This document shows positions 26,042-32,275 of a DNA stretch of 36,171 nt, in pieces. Under the pieces are notes generated by a model that made no database searches, was not told where the DNA came from, and worked only from the letters and a program-made list of their open reading frames with translations. Made by a program: the position numbers and the translations under genes. Location: positions 1 to 36,171 of the IMG/VR virus record IMGVR_UViG_3300030116_005228. One strand, written 5' to 3'. Origin of the DNA: a virus. How positions within the stretch are numbered: the first letter of the stretch is position 1; each line of letters starts with the position of its first letter.

Positions 26042-27170
26042 GCGAAGCGGAATCAATCCGAAAACAGGCACGGGCGGAGGCTTGAGCAAAGCGGTTAAGT
26101 CATGGCCCACTCCAAGCGTAATGGGTAACTACAATCGCAAGGGTGCAAGTAAGCACAGTGGAGATGGCTTGGCTACAGCGGTGAAGTCATGGCCCACTCC
26201 CAAAGTTGTTGATACGGAGGGTGGGATAGCCAAAAATGTTGAATTAAAAGATGGGTCGTTTAGCCGAGTAAATGCTGATGGTGTCAGGTTTGGTGTAAAA
26301 CTCAAAGATGCTGTGGATCAACAAAAGCAGTGGCCTACAGTAAGGGTGAGTTCTGCAAACGGGTCTAGCGAAAAAGAAATTGCTGAAGGCAATCCAAAAT
26401 ATCGACTTGAGACAACCGTAGATATAATTGAGCGTGAAAATTGGGCAACGCCAAATACGATGGATCATCTTCCGCAGCGTAGTGAAGAAGCCCTGATAAA
26501 ACAGGCAACAACTTCCAGAAAAGGAAGGAAAAGACCAGCCAACCTTCGTGAACAGGTAGACCCGGAAGCAGTTGAAATTTACGAGAAACAGAATCTATAT
26601 CCCACTCCATCTGCGCGAGACCACAAGGGCGGAAGCGGCACGATTGTTGAAAAAGATGGAAAGTTTTACCGAGTATCAAATACGACTTCCACAAAATTTG
26701 GAGCAAGACTGGATGCTGTTGTTGATGTTCTTGAAAAGAAAAAATATCCTACTCCCACTACAGATTCAGCGACAAACAGAAAAGACAAATACAAGCAGGG
26801 CGGAACCTCGCTATCCACCGCTGTAAATCTTAAAACGCCAACCACTTCAGACTACAAGAACATGGACACTGCCAATCAGGCAATGCTTTCTTCGCAGGTA
26901 AAAGACAAAAAAGGTTACGCACTCTCGCCTGACTGGGTAGAAAAAATGATGGGCGTTCCGCCCGGATGGACCGCGCTCGATGGAACTAGCAATGAATGGG
27001 ATGGAATTGAATCATGGGCAGATGGCTCGTGGGATTCTGGACCACGGGTTGTTCAGCACTGTGAAGACAGGATTGACAGAATCCGTCTTCTTGGGAACGG
27101 GGTGGTCCCGGCTACGGCTGCCAAGGCATGGATTATTCTGGAGCAACAGTTAGATGAAGATTCAAATTGA
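25986..27170 (+). CDS. C5 cytosine DNA methyltransferase, C-terminal part with WPTP repeats (split)
   Basis: In the +1 frame relative to the catalytic part, this frame encodes about eight W/Y-P-T-P-type segments (26019, 26103, 26190, 26331, 26442, 26598, 26745 and a weaker one near 26832). It ends with SPDWVEKMMGVPPGWT and RIRLLGNGVVPATAAKAW, the motif IX-X ending of C5 methyltransferases. Phage enzymes of this class often carry such WPTP stretches between motif VIII and the C-terminus. The frame is open from 25512, but before about 26000 it is only the shadow of the catalytic domain. An ATG at 25986 with GGAAGAGG just upstream could start a separate 394-residue subunit; a frameshift would instead fuse the parts. 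Confidence 0.75.
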   Translation: MHLIRENGFLSWPTPTSTERSGINPKTGTGGGLSKAVKSWPTPSVMGNYNRKGASKHSGDGLATAVKSWPTPKVVDTEGGIAKNVELKDGSFSRVNADGVRFGVKLKDAVDQQKQWPTVRVSSANGSSEKEIAEGNPKYRLETTVDIIERENWATPNTMDHLPQRSEEALIKQATTSRKGRKRPANLREQVDPEAVEIYEKQNLYPTPSARDHKGGSGTIVEKDGKFYRVSNTTSTKFGARLDAVVDVLEKKKYPTPTTDSATNRKDKYKQGGTSLSTAVNLKTPTTSDYKNMDTANQAMLSSQVKDKKGYALSPDWVEKMMGVPPGWTALDGTSNEWDGIESWADGSWDSGPRVVQHCEDRIDRIRLLGNGVVPATAAKAWIILEQQLDEDSN

Positions 27171-27264
27171 ACTGGATGAAGACGAGGCACTTGAGATACT
27201 CAAACTGCTTAAACAAATTGCTAGATTACTGGAGAGGCTGGATGAGACCGAAATACGAGACTAA
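27154..27264 (+). CDS. 36-residue leucine-rich helical peptide
   Basis: A short ORF (start MKIQIELDEDEALEILK, end ERLDETEIRD) whose leucines and isoleucines recur at heptad-like spacing, indicating an amphipathic helix able to form a coiled coil. It starts inside the end of the methyltransferase C-terminal gene, with GGAG upstream, and overlaps the next gene's start by 23 nt, where its own GGAGAGG serves as that gene's ribosome site. Chained overlaps support it as real. Function is unknown. Confidence 0.55.
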   Translation: MKIQIELDEDEALEILKLLKQIARLLERLDETEIRD

Positions 27265-27670
27265 GGAAGATTTGGAAAAGGAAGAAAGATTAGCTCTTGC
27301 GTTTGCACAAAAATATGGAGCCGAGGCGCATAAACTTCCTGCGCTTTATCCGCTGGACTACTGCTATACGAAGGATGGTTCAGTTGTCGCTTTTATAGAG
27401 ATTAAGATCCGAACAAACTCTTTTGCGGCTTACCCCACATATATGATTAGCCTTGGGAAAATAACGGCAGCTAGAAACATTCACATTACAACCGGGCTTC
27501 CTGTCTTACTGGCGGTCAAATGGGGCTGTGGAACCGTGGGTTTTATAGATGTGAACGCACCATTCGAGAACCTAACGATGGGCGGCAGAACAGACAGAAA
27601 CGATGAGGCAGACATTGAGCCAGTAGTTCACTGGAACATGGAAGCCTTCACCATCGTCCATCAGGCATGA
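27242..27670 (+). CDS. PD-(D/E)XK-type nuclease-like protein
   Basis: The start is placed at ATG 27242 after GGAGAGG; the longer frame upstream is a shadow of the 36-residue gene. The 142-residue protein has LDYCYTKDGSVVAFIEIKIR, in which an Asp followed by a strand carrying E-I-K matches the catalytic D-(E)xK of the PD-(D/E)XK superfamily. YPTYMISLGKITAARNI and LPVLLAVKW follow, as in restriction-like folds. It lies just after the methyltransferase, which might suggest a restriction partner, but a phage DNA-processing nuclease is at least as likely. The nuclease family is inferred from one motif. Confidence 0.6.
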   Translation: MRPKYETKEDLEKEERLALAFAQKYGAEAHKLPALYPLDYCYTKDGSVVAFIEIKIRTNSFAAYPTYMISLGKITAARNIHITTGLPVLLAVKWGCGTVGFIDVNAPFENLTMGGRTDRNDEADIEPVVHWNMEAFTIVHQA

Positions 27671-27673
27671 GCG

Positions 27674-27775
27674 ATGTTTGATTGCTCGGAAGCAGAGTTG
27701 ATTGCAGTGATGATTTTTTTTCTGATTGTGATACAGTTTTGTGAAGTTATGATTAGGAGATGTGATGAATCGTAA
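27674..27775 (+). CDS. 33-residue single-pass membrane peptide (putative)
   Basis: The ORF starts MFDCSEAELIAVM and ends MIRRCDES, with a continuous hydrophobic stretch LIAVMIFFLIVIQF (residues 9-22) flanked by acidic residues before and Arg residues after, a convincing transmembrane helix with a positive-inside C-terminus. An AGG sits 8 nt before the ATG and the stop overlaps the next gene by 11 nt. The stretch would otherwise be a 94-bp gap inside a tightly packed operon. Function is unknown. Confidence 0.45.
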   Translation: MFDCSEAELIAVMIFFLIVIQFCEVMIRRCDES

Positions 27776-28007
27776 AAGAATTCCACAACTCGTTCCTCCA
27801 CGAGAAATAAAAATCAGACCAAAAAAAGATCGAGCCGAGCTTGAAGCAGAGGTCGCAGAGTTTTTGAAAAATGGTGGCAAGATTGATTACGTCACGGACT
27901 CTTCCCGGAACAAGGGGGCAAGCATCAAGTTTACACTGGGGGTGAAGAATGTTCCTGTCTATGAAAACAAAGGAACTATCATCAGATACCGTGATGTCAA
28001 AAAGTAA
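27765..28007 (+). CDS. Small unknown protein, basic N-terminus
   Basis: The start is the ATG at 27765 with AGGAG five bases upstream. The 80-residue product begins MNRKRIPQLVPPREIKIRPKK, followed by a helix (RAELEAEVAEFLKNGGKI) and a short beta C-terminal part. The helix followed by NGGKI is common in small phage proteins with DNA-binding or regulatory roles, but I cannot assign a family. It overlaps the next gene by 14 nt if that starts at 27994. Confidence 0.7.
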   Translation: MNRKRIPQLVPPREIKIRPKKDRAELEAEVAEFLKNGGKIDYVTDSSRNKGASIKFTLGVKNVPVYENKGTIIRYRDVKK

Positions 28008-28482
28008 TTCTCCTCCTACTGAACTGGGAACTTCAGAGATCCATTCTCAACATAAGATCATGGTCGAGGGCGGCCCGGTACCCAGAGCTCGTGTACTTGA
28101 CCAGACAATGATTGATTCAATGTTAATGTCCGAGGACCGTTCCAGAGCCATTACACTGGCTCAACATCAGGCAGGCGAGTTTCTTTTAGCCCAAGCTTCT
28201 GCCGCAGGGATATATTGTGCGACCTCAAAGATGGATGGTATGCCGACAGGAGGGCCGAAAAAAACTTTTGTCCCCACGGGAATATTTCCTATGGGTAAGA
28301 CGTTAAAGTTAGTAGAAAAAGAATGCTCAGAATTTCATGCTTTCATTGTTCAGGAAGTAGTGTGTTTTAACCGGGATATCCGAGATGATCTGGACCAGAT
28401 GAAGGTGTTACGAGAAGCGTTGGATTGTATTTCAAATAGAAGAATGGCGGGAGGAATGAACCCCACTCGCCATATTGACTGA
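27994..28482 (+). CDS. Unknown phage protein, last gene of plus recombination block
   Basis: The start is uncertain: ATG 27994 (MSKSNSPPTELG) is preferred because upstream codons overlap the previous gene, but no good ribosome site is visible; 27961 is an alternative. The roughly 162-residue product contains a helical segment (DQTMIDSMLMSEDRSRAITLAQHQAGEFLLAQA) and near the end FNRDIRDDLDQMKVLREALDCISNRR. Helical composition and operon-end position resemble late regulators or recombination accessories in other phages, yet no motif confirms this. It ends at the convergent structured region 28481-28583. Confidence 0.65.
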   Translation: MSKSNSPPTELGTSEIHSQHKIMVEGGPVPRARVLDQTMIDSMLMSEDRSRAITLAQHQAGEFLLAQASAAGIYCATSKMDGMPTGGPKKTFVPTGIFPMGKTLKLVEKECSEFHAFIVQEVVCFNRDIRDDLDQMKVLREALDCISNRRMAGGMNPTRHID

Positions 28483-28583
28483 TCGGTAGTTGATTGAATT
28501 GGCTCTCTCAAATGAGAACTGGCAAAGCACTTCATTCAATCTTGGGCAGCGACACTACCGATTGCCGCGAGGGAGCCTGCCAG
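28481..28583. other. Convergent intergenic region with nested inverted repeats
   Basis: ATCGGTAGT (28482-28490) pairs with ACTACCGAT (28554-28562). Inside it, GATTGAAT (28492-28499) pairs with ATTCAATC (28534-28541). Competing pairings also exist: GGCTCTCTC (28501-28509) with GAGGGAGCC (28569-28577), and CTGGCA (28519-28524) with TGCCAG (28578-28583). No T tract follows on either strand, so it is not a standard terminator. It lies exactly between the ends of two convergent operons. Confidence 0.6.
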
Positions 28584-28586
28584 CTA

Positions 28587-28928
28587 CTACTTATCTTGCC
28601 GTGATTCAAGAACCATCGCAACCTGTTCATGGATGAACTCCAGATCAATGTTATCCTTCATCGACTGTAAGATATTCTTACCTGTCTCGGTCTCCGGGTA
28701 GAATCCGAGAACTTCATCGATCATCTCCATCACCGCATCAAAGGTTGGAACTTCATTGTCGTAATGCCAGTAGAATCGATCAATACAGGCTTCGATCAGT
28801 TGATCAGTGACGTATTCAAAATGACAAACGGTTTCTTCCGGGGTGGCCTTGATCTCTGATGATCTCCATCGATGTAAAAGCCACCTTTCAATGTTAAGCA
28901 CAGGCCAAGAATAGCGTATTGATTTCAT
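28587..28928 (-). CDS. Unknown protein, last gene of minus block 2
   Basis: The start is the ATG at 28928, which overlaps the stop of the 58-residue gene; GAGG lies 9 nt upstream. The 113-residue product has a basic N-terminus (MKSIRYSWPVLNIERWLLHRWR) and then a helical acidic body (TDQLIEACIDRFYWHYDNE, VMEMIDEVLGFYPETETGK). Trp and Tyr content is high. No domain recognised. It is the promoter-distal gene of the ArdC-containing operon. Confidence 0.7.
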   Translation of the reverse strand: MKSIRYSWPVLNIERWLLHRWRSSEIKATPEETVCHFEYVTDQLIEACIDRFYWHYDNEVPTFDAVMEMIDEVLGFYPETETGKNILQSMKDNIDLEFIHEQVAMVLESRQDK

Positions 28929-29104
28929 CACTCACACCTCGGCTGCTGGTCGTAAATGTCAGGCCATAGACCCTCGCAATACATGTAGTGGGCATGTTCT
29001 ATTTCCCATTGCTCGACAGTCAAATCCTGTGAGCCAATCCATCCGAGGCACACCATAAAAACCAGTATGCCTCCGAGATACAAAATGTGTCTCTGAGCAC
29101 TCAT
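28928..29104 (-). CDS. 58-residue membrane-anchored small protein
   Basis: A short ORF whose product starts MSAQRHILYLGGILVFM and continues VCLGWIG, giving one transmembrane helix at residues 7-24, then an outer or periplasmic tail with HYMYCEGLWPDIYD and a final Cys. ATGA overlaps join it to both neighbours, and GGAGG lies 6 nt upstream, so it is well supported despite its size. Small phage proteins with one N-terminal helix and a YC...WPD tail are common in my experience, with unknown function; effects on the membrane or on superinfection are possible but unproven. Confidence 0.75.
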   Translation of the reverse strand: MSAQRHILYLGGILVFMVCLGWIGSQDLTVEQWEIEHAHYMYCEGLWPDIYDQQPRCE

Positions 29105-29403
29105 TCCTTGCCTCCCATCATCTTGTCCACTGCTCCATCCAACTGACTAATGACATGATCAAAGTCTTTCAACTTATCCATTTCATCATCAAGCGCATCT
29201 AACTTTTCTTTTTCATCCGGGGGGATTTTCCCAGCGTTACCACCTGTCAGAAAGTCTCCAATCAATACACCAGTATCTCTATGAAACTTGATGGCGAGTT
29301 GATCACTGAGCCGCAGAAGCATCTCAGGCCAGAGTTCACCATCCTCATCAAGAATCTCACAGATATCCTGATACACATTCACTGTCTCTAATTTTGATTC
29401 CAT
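29101..29403 (-). CDS. Unknown acidic protein
   Basis: A 100-residue strongly acidic protein (start MESKLETVNVYQDICEIL, end GAVDKMMGGKE) with a helical C-terminal segment (DALDDEMDKLKDFDHVISQL) likely to form a coiled coil. Acidic small proteins are sometimes DNA mimics, but net charge is the only hint here. AAACGGAGGAAG gives the ribosome site, in the leader type shared by this strand. The GGAGG in its last codons serves the next gene. Confidence 0.7.
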   Translation of the reverse strand: MESKLETVNVYQDICEILDEDGELWPEMLLRLSDQLAIKFHRDTGVLIGDFLTGGNAGKIPPDEKEKLDALDDEMDKLKDFDHVISQLDGAVDKMMGGKE

Positions 29404-29420
29404 TTTTACTTCCTCCGTTT

Positions 29421-29819
29421 TTAGTACCAGTTCACTTCAGTTACTTCAAAGTCTTGTTTCTCAGTAACAGTCTTTTCAACTTCCGCATAGCCATAATGCG
29501 AATCGCTAAATTCAACATCAATGCAATCGACAATCTCAAACACATTCTCAGATTCCATACTGCTTATTATTTCCTCATCGCCCTCTAGAATTTCTGTGAG
29601 TTCTTTTTCTTGAGAGGCTGAAATCTTTGCAGTTGCTCTGTTACCCAAAGCCTCTTCAACATAGGAATACCACCCTGTTGGGTCACCATCTATTGTTGAA
29701 GAACATCCAGTAACTCTCATCACCTCCGCCTTGGTGACATCCACCTCACAATCATGAAGCAGTTCAGTGATAACGGTTGTGATTGTTCTGGTTCTGATTC
29801 CACTCACATTAAATTTCAT
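29421..29819 (-). CDS. Unknown acidic protein
   Basis: A 132-residue protein beginning MKFNVSGIRTRTITTVITELL and ending TEKQDFEVTEVNWY, with many Glu and Asp in the C-terminal half (EKELTEILEGDEEIISSMESE, DCIDVEFSDSHYGYAEVEK). Strand-like alternation near the end suggests a beta-rich acidic domain. GAGGG lies 8 nt before the ATG, inside the end of the upstream gene. No family recognised. Its acidic bias resembles the gene that follows it. Confidence 0.7.
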   Translation of the reverse strand: MKFNVSGIRTRTITTVITELLHDCEVDVTKAEVMRVTGCSSTIDGDPTGWYSYVEEALGNRATAKISASQEKELTEILEGDEEIISSMESENVFEIVDCIDVEFSDSHYGYAEVEKTVTEKQDFEVTEVNWY

Positions 29820-29820
29820 C

Positions 29821-30168
29821 TCAATTCCCTCTCTCTATAATGTTGAACTTTTCAATGTTGCCAAGGCAACCCTCTTTTACTTCATCAAGGTAAGCAATAT
29901 CCCATTCTGTCCTGAGATCATACTTATCTTGAAAAATACCTTTGTCTAGCATTTTCATTCGCCAGTTGTTCGCAATCTTGGTTTGCGTTTTCCATTTATC
30001 GTACTCATATGGATGCTCCATCCGCACTAATCTGTCGTTGAATTCCGCCTTCAGATAACCTTTCACTATCGGAAACTCTTCATGGCTAATAGGAATGACA
30101 TCTGCAATAGATGACATCCCACGAGGTCCACAGTCTCCACCAGTTGCTACCAAACATAAGTCGATCAT
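29821..30168 (-). CDS. Unknown protein of minus block 2
   Basis: A 115-residue protein starting MIDLCLVATGGDCGPRGMSS, then IPISHEEFPIVKGYLKAEF and a charged C-terminal half (MEHPYEYDKWKTQTKIANN). The Gly-rich start looks like a loop, but no nucleotide-binding motif is complete. The ATG overlaps the upstream TGA, and the ribosome site ACGAAGGGAGA lies in the last codons of the upstream gene. Function unknown. Confidence 0.7.
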   Translation of the reverse strand: MIDLCLVATGGDCGPRGMSSIADVIPISHEEFPIVKGYLKAEFNDRLVRMEHPYEYDKWKTQTKIANNWRMKMLDKGIFQDKYDLRTEWDIAYLDEVKEGCLGNIEKFNIIERGN

Positions 30169-30482
30169 TTTAAATCTCCCTTCGTCTTTTCATTGTATGA
30201 GTGCCACCCTTTTGTTGAAGCATTCTTGAGTTGATCAACGGCAAACGATTTTGCATCCGCCAAATTATTAAAGCTTAAACAATCGACCATCGCTCCCTTT
30301 TTTAAAATCCATGTACCAGTGGGATGAGGGAATTGATGACAGTGAAATCGAAGCATATAAACAACCTCTCCAATACCATTCCTTTTTTTCTTGATCACTG
30401 CAAGATTCCGCCCTTTGTCGGAAGCATTTCTAACTGCCCAGAAGCCTTTCGAGGCAAGTTCATTGTTAACGATAACATCCAT
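30165..30482 (-). CDS. Small basic protein, unknown
   Basis: The start is the ATG at 30482, 8 nt after AAGGAG; in-frame GTG and TTG codons just upstream are less likely. The 105-residue product begins MDVIVNNELASKGFWAVRN and contains NLAVIKKKRNGIGEVVYMLRF, with a helical LADAKSFAVDQLKNAS near the end. The mix of strands and one helix suggests a small alpha/beta domain. A perfect 7-bp hairpin (30497-30514) lies just before its ribosome site. Confidence 0.7.
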   Translation of the reverse strand: MDVIVNNELASKGFWAVRNASDKGRNLAVIKKKRNGIGEVVYMLRFHCHQFPHPTGTWILKKGAMVDCLSFNNLADAKSFAVDQLKNASTKGWHSYNEKTKGDLK

Positions 30483-30496
30483 TTTCAACACTCCTT

Positions 30497-30514
30497 GGTA
30501 GCCGTCAGGCTACC
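30497..30514 (-). promoter_or_regulatory. Intercistronic stem-loop between ArdC and the next gene
   Basis: GGTAGCC (30497-30503), a 4-nt loop and GGCTACC (30508-30514) form a perfect 7-bp hairpin. It covers the end of the ArdC-like gene, whose TGA lies in the loop, and ends two bases before AAGGAG of the next gene. It may stabilise the ArdC transcript 3' end or tune translation downstream. No T tract follows. Confidence 0.65.
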
Positions 30515-31419
30515 TTCTGTTGGGTTGATTGAAGATTGTGCAAGAACGTACACGCCTGATCTGCCTTCGCGCAAGCATCAAAAAAAGCGTGTGGAGTGAG
30601 TTTCTGAATCCACCCATTCAGGTACTTGGCATGGTCATCTCTGGTAGTACCTTCTTTGTAGATTCCCAGTTCGACTGCAAGGACTGCCGCAGAAATCTCA
30701 GCCACTAACTCTTCCATTGAATAAGCCTTGTCACCAAAAGATTTATGTTTGATCCGATTCAGTCTATGCTTAGATCCAGACCAGTGAGCCAGTTCATGTA
30801 ACAAGGTAGTGTAGAATGCTTCAATAGCTTTTGAACTATCGGTTGAGTGGAAGCTTTCAATGTTAGGCATCTGGATGAAATCACCACTAGGGCAGTAGAA
30901 CGCACGGTCTCCACCATACCTAATATCTACTTTGCAGTTCTTAATGAAAGCTTCGATAGCCTCAATGCGTTGAGCATCAGTGATCTCACCTTGAGACTCG
31001 GTAGGTAATGGATTGGCTTCTGCATACGTCACACCGTCTTTGTGGACTTGTTCTGCGCTGAAGACATTGGTGTAGGTTGCTCCGCCCTTTACCCAAACCT
31101 TCTCCCCAGACTCCTTATCTTTTTGATACTTGCCCTTGCCAAATCCCACGACTTGAGCCTCGCAAGTACAACCCTCACAAGAGTACCCCAGAGTTGCCCA
31201 CAGTCTCATGGTAGACCATCGTGGGTCATGACCATACTTTGTAAATGACAGATTCAATTGATTAAAGATGTTGTACGTCTTTCCACCTTTCATAGTCACA
31301 ATGTTTCTGTGTCCTAGTCCAAGTGAGGATGCCCATTGCTTAGTCCAATCAGAACCATTCTCTTTCATTGAATTATGGATTACCTCAAATACCTTTTCAC
31401 GATTAGTTAATTTATTCAT
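30505..31419 (-). CDS. ArdC-type antirestriction protein with zincin domain
   Basis: A 304-residue protein with both ArdC domains: an N-terminal single-strand DNA-binding part (about 1-130, with WASSLGLGHRNIV, GKTYNIFNQLNL and W-rich segments) and a C-terminal metallopeptidase-like part with LLHELAHWSGSKHRL (H208, E209, H212) and MEELVAEISAAVL as the downstream helix. ArdC proteins shield incoming DNA from type I and some type II restriction enzymes; phage relatives are likely to do the same early in infection. It is the largest gene in minus block 2. Its 84-nt leader holds three hairpins before AAAACGAAGGG. Family assignment is firm; in vivo target is inferred. Confidence 0.9.
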   Translation of the reverse strand: MNKLTNREKVFEVIHNSMKENGSDWTKQWASSLGLGHRNIVTMKGGKTYNIFNQLNLSFTKYGHDPRWSTMRLWATLGYSCEGCTCEAQVVGFGKGKYQKDKESGEKVWVKGGATYTNVFSAEQVHKDGVTYAEANPLPTESQGEITDAQRIEAIEAFIKNCKVDIRYGGDRAFYCPSGDFIQMPNIESFHSTDSSKAIEAFYTTLLHELAHWSGSKHRLNRIKHKSFGDKAYSMEELVAEISAAVLAVELGIYKEGTTRDDHAKYLNGWIQKLTPHAFFDACAKADQACTFLHNLQSTQQKVA

Positions 31420-31444
31420 TTTTATATTCCCTTCGTTTTAGTTT

Positions 31445-31500
31445 CCCAATTTGGGTCTCACTACCTCCTTGCGGAGGTTATCGGCCAATCCCCATTGGCC
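31445..31500 (-). promoter_or_regulatory. Three consecutive stem-loops in the ArdC leader
   Basis: GGCCAATCCCCATTGGCC (31483-31500, 7-bp stem), ACCTCCTTGCGGAGGT (31463-31478, 6-bp stem with a GCAA loop on the minus strand) and CCCAATTTGGG (31445-31455, 5-bp stem) lie one after another upstream of the AAAACGAAGGG ribosome site. The middle stem contains both a GGAGG and its complement. No T tract follows any of them, so they look like translational or RNA-stability elements rather than terminators. Confidence 0.7.
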
Positions 31501-31503
31501 TCA

Positions 31504-31785
31504 TCAGGTGAGTTTTTTTGCTCTTCTCAAATCTTCAAATGAAGCACCGCCAAAGGATTTTTCATCCAGATTAAACTGGACACAATTTCCATCTTCAGTA
31601 CCAACCAGTTCTGGTACAACCTCATCCAGTTCAACGTAAACAAACCATCCATCAAGTTTCTTTTCAAAGCTTTCAACTGTCCCTTGCAGAAGAGAGATAT
31701 CAATCTCATCTCTGTTTTGAACAGCCATAGTCCCCTTTGCAAATTCCAACCTATCTCCAACTTCCAACTTATCTGTTCTAATCAT
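31504..31785 (-). CDS. Small unknown protein upstream of ArdC
   Basis: A 93-residue acidic protein starting MIRTDKLEVGDRLEFAKGTM, followed by alternating strands (GTVESFEKKLDGWFVYVELDEVVPEL) and a short helix near the end (GGASFEDLRRAKKL). The pattern of LEVGD and then a strand pair resembles a small beta-barrel domain of the SH3 type, but no specific family is recognised. GGAGGGAGAGAG precedes the ATG, and the start overlaps the stop of the 53-residue gene. The ArdC leader begins directly after its stop. Confidence 0.7.
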   Translation of the reverse strand: MIRTDKLEVGDRLEFAKGTMAVQNRDEIDISLLQGTVESFEKKLDGWFVYVELDEVVPELVGTEDGNCVQFNLDEKSFGGASFEDLRRAKKLT

Positions 31786-31943
31786 GATCTCTCTCCCTCC
31801 GATTTCAAATTGCCCTTATCATTTGAAGAAACAAACTCTTCACCAAAAGCAAAGTTCATGACTTGCCTTCTCTCGTCTTCAGAACAATTATCAATCTGTT
31901 TGTTCTCTATGATTTCAATCATTTGGTTTTCAGATAATTTCAT
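31782..31943 (-). CDS. 53-residue acidic peptide
   Basis: A short ORF (start MKLSENQMIEIIENKQ, end GNLKSEGERS) with an N-terminal helix and a FAFGEEF segment. GGAG lies 7 nt before the ATG, overlapping the end of the upstream gene, and its TGA overlaps the ATG of the downstream gene, so it fills what would otherwise be a 161-bp gap in a close-packed operon. Function unknown. Confidence 0.65.
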   Translation of the reverse strand: MKLSENQMIEIIENKQIDNCSEDERRQVMNFAFGEEFVSSNDKGNLKSEGERS

Positions 31944-31946
31944 GAT

Positions 31947-32264
31947 TTAACTCCCAATGTTATTCCAGTAACCACTAGCACAAACAATATGTTTTCTAGC
32001 ATTAATGATCTCAACAACCTCTAATTCAGAACCACAAACGAAAGCGACTCCCTCCGCATAACGATTGTGATCTTTAGGATTTATTGAAGCATACAACTCA
32101 TCTTTCCAATGTAGTTGCTCAATATCGGATTTCTTTCTGCCAACTTGCCTAACTTTGTGAAAAGCATTTGCCTTCTCATAAAACTCAGAGAATGCTTCTC
32201 TCTTTTCATCTGAAGTAAGTTCAACTCTTTTTTCAAACTGTGGATTTTCGTTTAAAGTTAACAT
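31947..32264 (-). CDS. Unknown protein of minus block 2
   Basis: A 105-residue protein with a long charged N-terminal half (FEKRVELTSDEKREAFSEF, FHKVRQVGRKKSDIEQLHWK) and a more hydrophobic end (GVAFVCGSELEVVEIINARK). Its tail (HIVCASGYWNNIGS) has a Cys and aromatic residues. GGGAGAG precedes the ATG. No family recognised; it is one of about a dozen small proteins of this operon that probably act in host takeover, judged only by context. Confidence 0.65.
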   Translation of the reverse strand: MLTLNENPQFEKRVELTSDEKREAFSEFYEKANAFHKVRQVGRKKSDIEQLHWKDELYASINPKDHNRYAEGVAFVCGSELEVVEIINARKHIVCASGYWNNIGS

Positions 32265-32275
32265 TGAATCTCTCC

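Noticed and set aside
27242-27670. Restriction endonuclease partner of the methyltransferase (a restriction-modification system)
   Set aside because: Only a generic D...ExK motif supports nuclease identity; phage DNA-processing nucleases look the same, so a restriction system is not supported.
27726-27753. Promoter-like TTGTGA and TATGAT with 16-bp spacing
   Set aside because: Transcription would start on or after the ribosome site of the gene at 27765, and the region lies within a small ORF of a continuous operon.
28501-28577. tRNA-like element: 77 nt with complementary ends GGCTCTCTC and GAGGGAGCC
   Set aside because: No T-loop consensus, no anticodon arm of the right size and no D-loop guanines; the stronger helices cross the supposed acceptor stem.
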